Assembly (NCBI GenBank): GCA_002418885.1 | Contig: DIEZ01000080.1 | Coordinates: 424 to 27,029, forward strand | Direction: 5' to 3' | Source: Syntrophaceae bacterium UBA5761 | Lineage (GTDB): Bacteria > Desulfobacterota > Syntrophia > Syntrophales > UBA4778 | Length of the DNA stretch: 26,606 bases | Shown: positions 1 to 6,406 of the stretch, piece after piece | Layout of the letters: every line of letters begins with the position of its first letter | How positions within the stretch are numbered: the first letter of the stretch is position 1 | Notes under the pieces: generated by a model | The model's input: the letters and a program-made list of their open reading frames with translations, nothing else | What the model was told of the DNA's origin: nothing | The model's database searches: none | Position numbers and translations under genes: made by a program

Positions 1-1731
1 GTATGTCAGGTCGATTCAGTCCCAAGATGATGGGATACTGAATTTAGGGAGGAAGGAAAATGTGTCGCAATCCCTTCGTATGTCAGGTCGATTCAGTCAA
101 TTTCCAGCGAGCGCAAGTGGCGGGGCGTCACGCCGTGTCGCAATCCCTTCGTATGTCAGGTCGATTCAGTCCTCAATAAGATGCTCGTGCATCTCGATTG
201 CGACCCCCGTGTCGCAATCCCTTCGTATGTCAGGTCGATTCAGTCTCTTCGTTGCAGAGGTAATTAAGAATAAATACAAGGACTTGTCGCAATCCCTTCG
301 TATGTCAGGTCGATTCAGTCGTGAAACTATGATGATCTATATTAACCGGGACAAGATTATGTCGCAATCCCTTCGTATGTCAGGTCGATTCAGTCATAAC
401 AACCGAGCTTTTCAAGGAGGTCGTGAAATAAAGGTCGCAATCCCTTCGTATGTCAGGTCGATTCAGTCACGAGAGGAGAAGAGAAGATGCTGAAACGGTT
501 CGTGTCGCAATCCCTTCGTATGTCAGGTCGATTCAGTCAGAGGAGAAGAGAAGATGCTGAAACGGTTCGTATGTCCCGTCGCAATCCCTTCGTATGTCAG
601 GTCGATTCAGTCCCAAAATGGATGGGAGAGATATTCCACCTTAGAAGAAGTCGCAATCCCTTCGTATGTCAGGTCGATTCAGTCGTGGCTATATTGTAGT
701 GAGAAAAAGCGAGTTCCTAATTTAGTCGCAATCCCTTCGTATGTCAGGTCGATTCAGTCTCCATACAGAAGGAGATTGAATTTGAAGCGGATGTTGAAGA
801 GTCGCAATCCCTTCGTATGTCAGGTCGATTCAGTCGCGGCTAAACTTTTTAACGAACTAAACGGATTGTTAAGGTCGCAATCCCTTCGTATGTCAGGTCG
901 ATTCAGTCATGAAACCCTGGATAGGTGGATAGACCGTCGCAAGCGGGTCGTCGCAATCCCTTCGTATGTCAGGTCGATTCAGTCCCATAGGACACTACGG
1001 CATAGCGAAAGACGCGAACGGGGAAGTCGCAATCCCTTCGTATGTCAGGTCGATTCAGTCTGTCGTACCTTACCCCGAAAGAAGCCACCCGTGCCCAATG
1101 TCGCAATCCCTTCGTATGTCAGGTCGATTCAGTCGAATCACCTGCTTTGATATTGAGAGTGGCCCAAAAGCGTCGCAATCCCTTCGTATGTCAGGTCGAT
1201 TCAGTCCCGATGGACAAGGAAAATACATCACCATAACTTATAACATTAGTCGCAATCCCTTCGTATGTCAGGTCGATTCAGTCCTCCAATTACATCCCGA
1301 AAAAAGACCAGTTATTGTAGTATGGTCGCAATCCCTTCGTATGTCAGGTCGATTCAGTCTGATATTCTCATTGAATTTATTAACAAAGGATCGTCGTGGG
1401 TCGCAATCCCTTCGTATGTCAGGTCGATTCAGTCAGTGGGATAAGTATGATAGTGGTCCTCGATGGAGAAAAAGTCGCAATCCCTTCGTATGTCAGGTCG
1501 ATTCAGTCTTCCTGTAGGAGTAAACGAAATAAAAAAGGAGGGTAAATGTCGCAATCCCTTCGTATGTCAGGTCGATTCAGTCGAAAAAAGAAAAGGTAGA
1601 ACGAATCAATTCCCTACCCAGTCGCAATCCCTTCGTATGTCAGGTCGATTCAGTCGGGGCTTCGTCACCACCTGCCCCGCTTCTAACCTTAGCGAAGTCG
1701 CAATCCCTTCGTATGTCAGGTCGATTCAGTC
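1..1731 (-). CRISPR. CRISPR array, type III-B, 23 spacers, left end outside the window
   Basis: The array has a partial repeat at 1-21 and 23 full 35-bp repeats starting at 64, 137, 211, 286, 361, 434, 504, 578, 650, 725, 801, 874, 950, 1026, 1100, 1172, 1249, 1325, 1400, 1474, 1548, 1621 and 1697. On the + strand each repeat begins GTCGCAATCC and ends CGATTCAGTC; I saw no variant copies. Spacers are 35-42 bp. Read on the minus strand the repeat ends ATTGCGAC, matching the ATTG-type 8-nt 5' tag left by Cas6 in type III and I-B systems. Transcription is therefore leftwards and the leader-proximal repeat is 1697-1731, next to the cas2 side. Repeat uniformity suggests an active array. No degenerate terminal repeat is seen because the distal end lies beyond position 1. 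Confidence 0.98.
469..577. repeat. Two adjacent spacers from the same target site
   Basis: Spacer 469-503 and spacer 539-577 share a 32-base core running from AGAGGAGAAG to AACGGTTCGT, in the same orientation and separated only by one repeat. The first has three extra bases on its left and the second has seven extra on its right. They are overlapping protospacers rather than an exact array duplication. The extra bases of the second spacer create TTCGTATGTC, which also occurs inside the repeat. Confidence 0.95.
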
Positions 1732-1812
1732 CGCGGCCTTCTTTTTGCCTTCGTTTTCGAGGACTTTAGCCTGTTTCTGCGCGGACCTCAAGACGATTCT
1801 ACCAAAAAGCAT
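1726..1812 (-). CDS. Possible 28-residue leader mini-ORF ending inside the first repeat
   Basis: On the minus strand AAGGAGGTGAT, a perfect 11-base complement of the usual 16S rRNA 3' end, sits four bases before an ATG at 1812. The frame reads MLFGRIVLRS, continues Lys/Glu/Ala-rich, and stops at a TGA that lies within the first repeat (1726-1728). It would be the first thing ribosomes meet on the array transcript. I recognise no family. It could be a real leader peptide, a relic of captured DNA next to the array, or chance, but so strong a ribosome-binding site is unlikely in a noncoding leader. Whether it is translated cannot be told from the sequence alone. Confidence 0.35.
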   Translation of the reverse strand: MLFGRIVLRSAQKQAKVLENEGKKKAAD

Positions 1813-1988
1813 CGCTATCACCTCCTTCGGCGTCGAACAATATTTCCTATCATACTGAAAATTCACGGCTTTTTCTCTCTGCGCGGACCCCTTACGCCTC
1901 TCTTCACATAAAATCTTATATTATCAAGCGCTTACAGAAGTGCCGGTCTTCCGCCCGGAGGTTCGCGTCCCTTCGGCCCAAAACACGG
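1732..1988 (-). promoter_or_regulatory. CRISPR leader region
   Basis: This 257-bp stretch lies between the stop of the second cas2 and the first repeat, upstream of the array in its transcription direction. It contains an AT-rich block (about 1909-1927) and, overlapping it, TATCAAGCGCTTA at 1922-1934, an exact match to the IHF consensus WATCAANNNNTTR. It also has two copies of TCTGCGCGGACC (1776-1787 and 1878-1889). The array promoter could not be placed with confidence; TTGATA and TATAAG near 1915-1925 (minus strand) are the best AT-rich candidates. No terminator is visible after cas2, so the cas1-cas2 transcript may run into the array. Confidence 0.75.
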
Positions 1989-2267
1989 TCAGTACACGTA
2001 GAACTCTTCGTCGGGGTCGGTGAACTCCCCCAGGCCGATGATCTCGACGGTCCCGGCGCACTTCTCGCATATAGGAAAGTACTTTACCCCGTCCTCGTCG
2101 GGAACGATCACCCTCTCTATCCGTTCCTTCATCTCCTGGAAGATCGGGCCTTTGAGGGTGACCTCGAAGATGGACTTCTGCACCCGCACTCCGTAGTCTT
2201 CCATTATCTTCGCTACCTTCAAGAGGCGCTGCGGGTCGGCGATGTCGTAGGCGACAATCATGTTCAT
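1989..2267 (-). CDS. cas2: CRISPR-associated endonuclease Cas2 (second copy)
   Basis: This 92-residue Cas2 starts at the ATG at 2267, giving MNMIVAYDIADPQR. The longer upstream frame overlaps the previous cas2 out of frame and does not look like Cas2. The first beta strand carries the conserved Asp in YDIAD, followed by a helix and the QKSIFEV strand typical of the ferredoxin-like fold. A CEKC pair sits near the C terminus. Cas2 dimers bridge two Cas1 dimers during spacer integration. The gene begins two bases after the stop of the first cas2 and has no clear ribosome-binding site of its own, so it is probably translationally coupled. It is a diverged paralogue of its neighbour, not a recent copy. 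Confidence 0.93.
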   Translation of the reverse strand: MNMIVAYDIADPQRLLKVAKIMEDYGVRVQKSIFEVTLKGPIFQEMKERIERVIVPDEDGVKYFPICEKCAGTVEIIGLGEFTDPDEEFYVY

Positions 2268-2269
2268 GG

Positions 2270-2545
2270 CTACACGATCATGTATTCGAGCTGGGTTACC
2301 TTGAGACCCCGACCGGAGAGGATGACCTTGTTGATGCAGCGGGAGCAGATTTTGTAAATCCTCACCGAGTCGGTGTCGAGGTCGAGGCGATCCTTGCAGT
2401 AACCCCGGACCTGCCTGATTCCCTCTTCGTCGATATCGCATTCGAAGACCGACTTCTGCGTGTTGAGCCCATATTCCTTGAGGAACTTGTGGAGGTTCTG
2501 CAACCGCTTGGGGTCGGTTATGTCGTAAGTGACGAGGACGATCAT
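2270..2545 (-). CDS. cas2: CRISPR-associated endonuclease Cas2 (first copy)
   Basis: A 91-residue Cas2 begins MIVLVTYDITDPKR, with the conserved first-strand Asp, then QKSVFECDI, a CSRC pair and a C-terminal beta segment. Its ATG overlaps the cas1 TGA (ATGA), so the genes are coupled. It differs from the following cas2 at most positions while sharing the strand pattern and the late Cys pair. The role expected from the family is to form the Cas1-Cas2 integrase; with two paralogues here either homodimers or a Cas2a-Cas2b heterodimer could form, which cannot be told from sequence. Confidence 0.95.
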   Translation of the reverse strand: MIVLVTYDITDPKRLQNLHKFLKEYGLNTQKSVFECDIDEEGIRQVRGYCKDRLDLDTDSVRIYKICSRCINKVILSGRGLKVTQLEYMIV

Positions 2546-3696
2546 CGCAGGAGCACCGGTTGATAGGTTTTGACCTCGCCTTCGACCAGTTTACGGAAAT
2601 GGCCGGCCTGGTAGATGAGGGCGTCGCCGTAAGTCAACTGCCTTTCCGCTGGAGGATAATAGAAGGACGTCGTAAGTTTCTTTTCGAAGGATTCTATGAC
2701 CCTCCTGAAGGCGTCGTCGTTGAGCTTTACCGGGTATCTGGCCGTTGGCTGAACGCCGGTCGTCTTGTCTTCCATCCTCTGCTCGGGGAGGTCGAATTGC
2801 TCCGCCTCTGCAGGGTTCGCCGATATGAGACCGATAGGGTCTTTGGTCACGTCGGGCACTCCTTCTTCCTTGAGTGCGTAAGGGTCGTCGTCACCGGGCT
2901 TTTCGATGCGAAAATCGCTGCTCTTCAGTATTTTCAGGTTGAAGAGCGAGAGTGCCAGGGTGTCGGCGATGGTGCTGCGGAACTCTTCCATCAGGTCGAG
3001 GACGAGGGAGTAGCGACCGTAATCGATACTGTGAAGTAATCCCGGATAGGGGTCGAGACCGGCCACCCGGACGGCGGCGTAAACCCGGTTCATGAGAAAG
3101 GTGTAGAGGAGCGAGAGGACGGAGTTTATGGGGTCGGTCGGGGGCCGCCGCACCCTGCGCGCGAACCCGAGGCGATCGATAAAACCACGGGGCAGGGCCT
3201 CGAAATAGACCGCGCTCCCCCGGCCTTCGTAGCCGCGGATGCTGTCGAGATTGTCAGCCTGTTCGAGGGGTTTGAGAAGGCATTGAATCTCCTGCGCCTT
3301 CTCGCTGGCAAAGGAATCGTTCCTGCTTCTCTTGATGCGCAGGAGCAGTGTCGCCATGTTGCTGAGCTTCCCAGCCACGACGGCACGGGCGAAGCGAACG
3401 CCGAAATCGGGGTCGTCGAGGAGGCGGTACTGCCTCTTGTGCAGGAAGACGTTCCGCGATTCGGCGGCTGCGATTCTGCCCAGGTATCGTCCGCTGTAGG
3501 TCAGAAACACCGTGTCGATCTGATGGCGCATGATCTGGGCAAGCGCCCGGTGGGTAATCTCGACGTTGCCGAAGATGACGATCTGCCGGAGCTTGTAGGT
3601 GAAAAGTGTGTGGTAGGTGTCTTCGCCCTTTTTTACCAGGAGACGGCGACCCTCCTTGATGATCCGCGCGCCCTGCGTTTTGATGTAGACGACCAT
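2542..3696 (-). CDS. cas1: CRISPR-associated integrase Cas1
   Basis: Cas1 is the metal-dependent integrase that inserts new spacers at the leader end of the array. The 384-residue protein has the N-terminal beta domain and a C-terminal helical domain. Expected metal ligands are visible: E157 in GYEGRG, H222 in LLHSIDYGRYS, and D234/E237 in LDLMEEFR. It is longer than the usual ~330 residues because about 60 residues, rich in Asp, Pro and Glu (about 264-322), sit between SSDFR and YPVKLNDDAF, where most Cas1 proteins have a short link. The start is fixed by GGAGG nine bases before the ATG. No reverse transcriptase is fused to it. The gene has its own promoter and overlaps cas2 at ATGA. Confidence 0.97.
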   Translation of the reverse strand: MVVYIKTQGARIIKEGRRLLVKKGEDTYHTLFTYKLRQIVIFGNVEITHRALAQIMRHQIDTVFLTYSGRYLGRIAAAESRNVFLHKRQYRLLDDPDFGVRFARAVVAGKLSNMATLLLRIKRSRNDSFASEKAQEIQCLLKPLEQADNLDSIRGYEGRGSAVYFEALPRGFIDRLGFARRVRRPPTDPINSVLSLLYTFLMNRVYAAVRVAGLDPYPGLLHSIDYGRYSLVLDLMEEFRSTIADTLALSLFNLKILKSSDFRIEKPGDDDPYALKEEGVPDVTKDPIGLISANPAEAEQFDLPEQRMEDKTTGVQPTARYPVKLNDDAFRRVIESFEKKLTTSFYYPPAERQLTYGDALIYQAGHFRKLVEGEVKTYQPVLLR

Positions 3697-3742
3697 CTTT
3701 TGAAACCTCCATGCCTTCCCGTGCCTTTCCCGCGGGTTTCAT

Positions 3743-3778
3743 CTCCGGTGGGGGAGGGAACCGAAGCCCCCACCGGAG
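3743..3778 (-). promoter_or_regulatory. Perfect 12-bp hairpin in the cas1 5' untranslated region
   Basis: CTCCGGTGGGGG at 3743-3754 pairs perfectly with CCCCCACCGGAG at 3767-3778 around a 12-base loop. It lies between the predicted cas1 promoter and the cas1 ribosome-binding site. No T-run follows on either strand, so it is not an ordinary intrinsic terminator. It may be an mRNA stabiliser, an attenuator or a protein-binding site. Confidence 0.6.
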
Positions 3779-3811
3779 TGCGAAGAGAAAGGAGCAGAAG
3801 GTTTTGGAGGC

Positions 3812-3855
3812 ATTGTAACAAGCGACAAGATATTGTCCACGATGGCAACGTTGCC
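3812..3855 (-). promoter_or_regulatory. cas1-cas2 promoter with palindromic operator
   Basis: On the minus strand TGGACA (3834-3839) and TACAAT (3812-3817) form a good sigma70-type promoter with 16-base spacing. Upstream of the -35 is the perfect palindrome GGCAACGTTGCC (3844-3855). GGCAACGTTG is followed by six bases and then the TGG of the -35, exactly as before cmr1 and cas6. The position, just upstream of -35, suits an activator or a repressor. Confidence 0.65.
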
Positions 3856-3878
3856 GATATTCAGTTGTCAAAGAACCT

Positions 3879-3898
3879 TCGTGCCTAAAAAGGCACGA
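3879..3898. other. Small hairpin between the effector operon and the cas1 promoter
   Basis: TCGTGCC at 3879-3885 pairs with GGCACGA at 3892-3898 around an A/T-rich six-base loop. It lies 60-80 bases past the stop of the last gene of the effector operon and could be a weak terminator or RNA 3' end, though no T-run follows the stem on the minus strand. Confidence 0.35.
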
Positions 3899-3960
3899 CG
3901 ATAGATGAGGATATTCAATAAGTTGCGAACGGTTCCATGTAAACCATCGAATAGAGAATA

Positions 3961-5238
3961 CTACACAATCCCTTCCTGTGGTAATTGGGGAACATCAATT
4001 TTTACTGCAATTGCATTGGCCGTTCGTTCCAGAAACCCGCCCAAAGTTTCCCGGACTTCCCGATAATCATTCTCATCTAACGGCCTGATTCCGTGGGCGA
4101 ATATACTGTAATTACGCTTTGTCAGGGCGTTTAGCATCATCTCTCTTTGCTCAGCATAGCGTCGCCCTATCGGATCTCCCAGTTTATATAGCAGGTCATA
4201 CACATCATTGAGGCCAAGCACCAGCTTGCTGCCCCGGAGACGACTTTTATATTCCTCCCAAAGCCCTTCTGGCAAGGCCTCCAGCTTAATATCCCCCGAT
4301 TTCTGACCGTGTTCCTGTTGCAGTCTGAGCTGCGCAAATAGCTCCGTCGCCCGATATATTCTTGCCACGGCATCATCGTAATAATGCCGATGGGCCCGGC
4401 GTGCCGCATTATTAAGGAGATCGCCCACCAATTCGAAACCACTGGCCCGCGAGCTTTCCCCTAAGATGCGCTTGAGCGCCTTCTGATATTCCGGCCAGGG
4501 GACATTACACGTCTTCATAAGTTGTCCCGCAGCCGCATGCTTAAACTTGTCCCAGAGATCGAAAATCTGGCACAGTTGGGCAGCACGGAGAACTTTAGCC
4601 CTTAAGGATGCATCAACGGGATGTTGCAGAATTTCCCCAAATAACTGATAAGCGTAGGCATAATCATAATCGGCAACGGCCCTTCTTGCCATGTCAATCT
4701 GAATTTCACTAGAAATCCGCCATTTATCGATTATGACAGGAATATCGCCGCTTATAACCTTGATCAAGTCCGCCCTTGGCCCCACATTCACGGCGAGAGA
4801 ACAGCGCTCCCTCATCAAGGCCGCCAGAGCCAAGGCTACCGACATCGTTTTGGTGCCTCCCGTATAATTGGCCGTTACTTCACAGTCCGTCTCATACTGC
4901 TCAGCGATCTTATCCAATATTCCCACGACGGCGTGATAACATTCCGCCAGATCATCGGGATTGTCTACCGCTACAATCTCGTACCGGGAATGATCCAGCC
5001 TTGCCTGAACGACAATGGCCTTGCCCTTCGGATCACCGATGTACTGCTCGGTGCCACATTCCCGACACTTAATTTTCCGTGTATCTCCGCATGGGTCACC
5101 CGGGTCGGCAATAGTATGCTCGCTACCCTTGGGTCCTCGTGAGCAGAAAAAATAGACGTAATCAGGACGCCCCGATTTTATGGCGTTTACCACCGGCGCC
5201 GCGGAACCACCGACGGATAAGATCAGAATTTTTGCCAT
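3961..5238 (-). CDS. CARF-domain effector, Cas02710 family, HEPN-like C terminus
   Basis: The 425-residue protein matches the TIGR02710/Cas02710 pattern. An N-terminal Rossmann-like CARF domain starts ILILSVGGSAAPVVNAI and has a ligand-loop motif YTGGTKTMS at 125-133. Between them is a cysteine-rich insert (C32, C50, C58, C61, with CRECG) that looks like a zinc ribbon. The helical C terminus contains R375-N-x5-H382 (RNYSIFAH), which fits the Rx4-6H signature of HEPN ribonucleases. The family is expected to be switched on by cyclic oligoadenylate made by Cas10 and to cut RNA non-specifically. The gene is last in the cmr operon, 31 bp after the preceding effector gene, with only a weak ribosome-binding site. 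The HEPN assignment rests on the motif and helical context only. Confidence 0.85.
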   Translation of the reverse strand: MAKILILSVGGSAAPVVNAIKSGRPDYVYFFCSRGPKGSEHTIADPGDPCGDTRKIKCRECGTEQYIGDPKGKAIVVQARLDHSRYEIVAVDNPDDLAECYHAVVGILDKIAEQYETDCEVTANYTGGTKTMSVALALAALMRERCSLAVNVGPRADLIKVISGDIPVIIDKWRISSEIQIDMARRAVADYDYAYAYQLFGEILQHPVDASLRAKVLRAAQLCQIFDLWDKFKHAAAGQLMKTCNVPWPEYQKALKRILGESSRASGFELVGDLLNNAARRAHRHYYDDAVARIYRATELFAQLRLQQEHGQKSGDIKLEALPEGLWEEYKSRLRGSKLVLGLNDVYDLLYKLGDPIGRRYAEQREMMLNALTKRNYSIFAHGIRPLDENDYREVRETLGGFLERTANAIAVKIDVPQLPQEGIV

Positions 5239-5269
5239 TCAATATTCTCGCACATATCAAATTACCCAG

Positions 5270-6388
5270 TTAGAGTAATCCACTGTGATATCTAATGTTC
5301 AAATCGGCGATGCATGCCCGATTCTCTTCCTCAGCTTTTGCTGTCGTGAGCACAATGAATTTCGTTGTGCAGCCACTACCGCTGAAATGGCCTTCGACCT
5401 GATCTACCGCACCTTTTGCCGACTTTCTAAAACGAATGGGTGTATTCAAATCGGGATTGAAATAAAATGTATAGATTTCACTCACATACGGCACGGTACG
5501 TACCTTCTCTAAAAAATGGGCCAATCCTGTATGCTTGCCGGCGTTCTGGTCTTCATAGCGAATCTTTTTTTCCGCCTCGGGGATCGATGACGGCAACGGT
5601 AAAATTTCCTTTTCCCGCTGCCCGAAGTGGTGACTAAAGGTCTCATGGAATAGCTGACCCGTAGCGGAGAGGGTGGTCAGGATTTCCCCATCTACCTCTT
5701 CCCGATCGATGAGGGAGGCAAATTTCTCGTCGGGCATCACAAAGGGGCCTTCGATACCCGCTTCCAAATCATAGAATAGATCGTTGTATTTTAGCCAAAA
5801 AGAGAGGTCTAGCGAGATAGGTTGCGGCGGAAGCTGGATAACCTCGGAGAAGCCTTCGTACATGTAACAGACTGGTATGCCCAGGGACTGTCCAATCATC
5901 CCCGCAAAGGATATCTGCGCTTTATAACCCCCCGTGGCATTGATGAGCACCCGTGAGGAGTCCCCCACCTTCCGTACCACCTCACTTATCCGTCGCACGA
6001 GATTACGTAACCCCTCATTGCGGAATCGATTGACATCGTTTGCCGTCAAGCCCTCCACGACCCGCGTTTCTACCTCCTCGAACCGTGCTGGATTTTTGCT
6101 GCTCTTGTAATATTTGGAGAGAACATCCCCGGTAAATCGGCCTTCATCCGTGTCGGAAACGAGGAATATCAGACGCTTGCGGTCCTGGATCAGTACGCCT
6201 GAGACGATGCTCCAAATCGAGTTGATTTCCGCGCCACATATTCTATCTCCCGGCGGGAAATTGAGGAGGGCAACAGCCAAGCCCTGCGCGTTATGCGTTT
6301 CCAAGTACTTCTTAATGCCGTCGTCTTCACTGTTTTTTAAATTGGTGATCAAACTGGTGCCGACGGTGGAAATCAGGGTGTCGCGCAT
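5270..6388 (-). CDS. CARF-domain effector, APE2256/TIGR02619 family, with RelE-like toxin C terminus
   Basis: The 372-residue protein opens with MRDTLISTVGTSLITN and has INATGGYKAQIS at 149-160, both hallmarks of the APE2256-type CARF fold that binds cyclic oligoadenylate. The C-terminal ~95 residues (about 278-372) follow a RelE/HigB-like layout: KKIRYEDQNAG, a basic strand with PIRFRKSAKG, then FIVLTTAKAEEENRACIADL, resembling the final strand and helix of RelE mRNA interferases. CARF-RelE proteins such as Cami1 cut ribosome-associated mRNA after CRISPR signalling, so translation arrest is the likely output. AAGGAG nine bases before the ATG supports the start. It lies 18 bp after cmr6. The CARF part is solid; the RelE part is a by-eye inference. 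Confidence 0.82.
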   Translation of the reverse strand: MRDTLISTVGTSLITNLKNSEDDGIKKYLETHNAQGLAVALLNFPPGDRICGAEINSIWSIVSGVLIQDRKRLIFLVSDTDEGRFTGDVLSKYYKSSKNPARFEEVETRVVEGLTANDVNRFRNEGLRNLVRRISEVVRKVGDSSRVLINATGGYKAQISFAGMIGQSLGIPVCYMYEGFSEVIQLPPQPISLDLSFWLKYNDLFYDLEAGIEGPFVMPDEKFASLIDREEVDGEILTTLSATGQLFHETFSHHFGQREKEILPLPSSIPEAEKKIRYEDQNAGKHTGLAHFLEKVRTVPYVSEIYTFYFNPDLNTPIRFRKSAKGAVDQVEGHFSGSGCTTKFIVLTTAKAEEENRACIADLNIRYHSGLL

Positions 6389-6406
6389 TTGGTATGCTCC
6401 TTAATA

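Noticed and set aside
936..950. GTCGCAA inside the spacer at 909-949 as a degenerate repeat
   Set aside because: The match is only seven bases and the spacer length is normal.
62..1858. Long open frames across the array in all three + frames
   Set aside because: They are the 35-bp repeat translated in three frames (SQSLRMSGRFS, VAIPSYVRSIQS, RNPFVCQVDSV) and carry no independent coding signal.
3561..3575. CGACGTTGCCG inside cas1 as another operator copy
   Set aside because: It is within coding sequence, lacks half of the palindrome and has no promoter nearby.
2542..3696. Reverse transcriptase fused to Cas1
   Set aside because: Considered because spacers look mRNA-derived, but Cas1 starts directly with its own beta domain and no RT motif is present in the window.
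3283..3888. A 201-codon + strand ORF opposite cas1
   Set aside because: It lies antisense to the well-supported cas1 gene and its promoter; the protein resembles no family.
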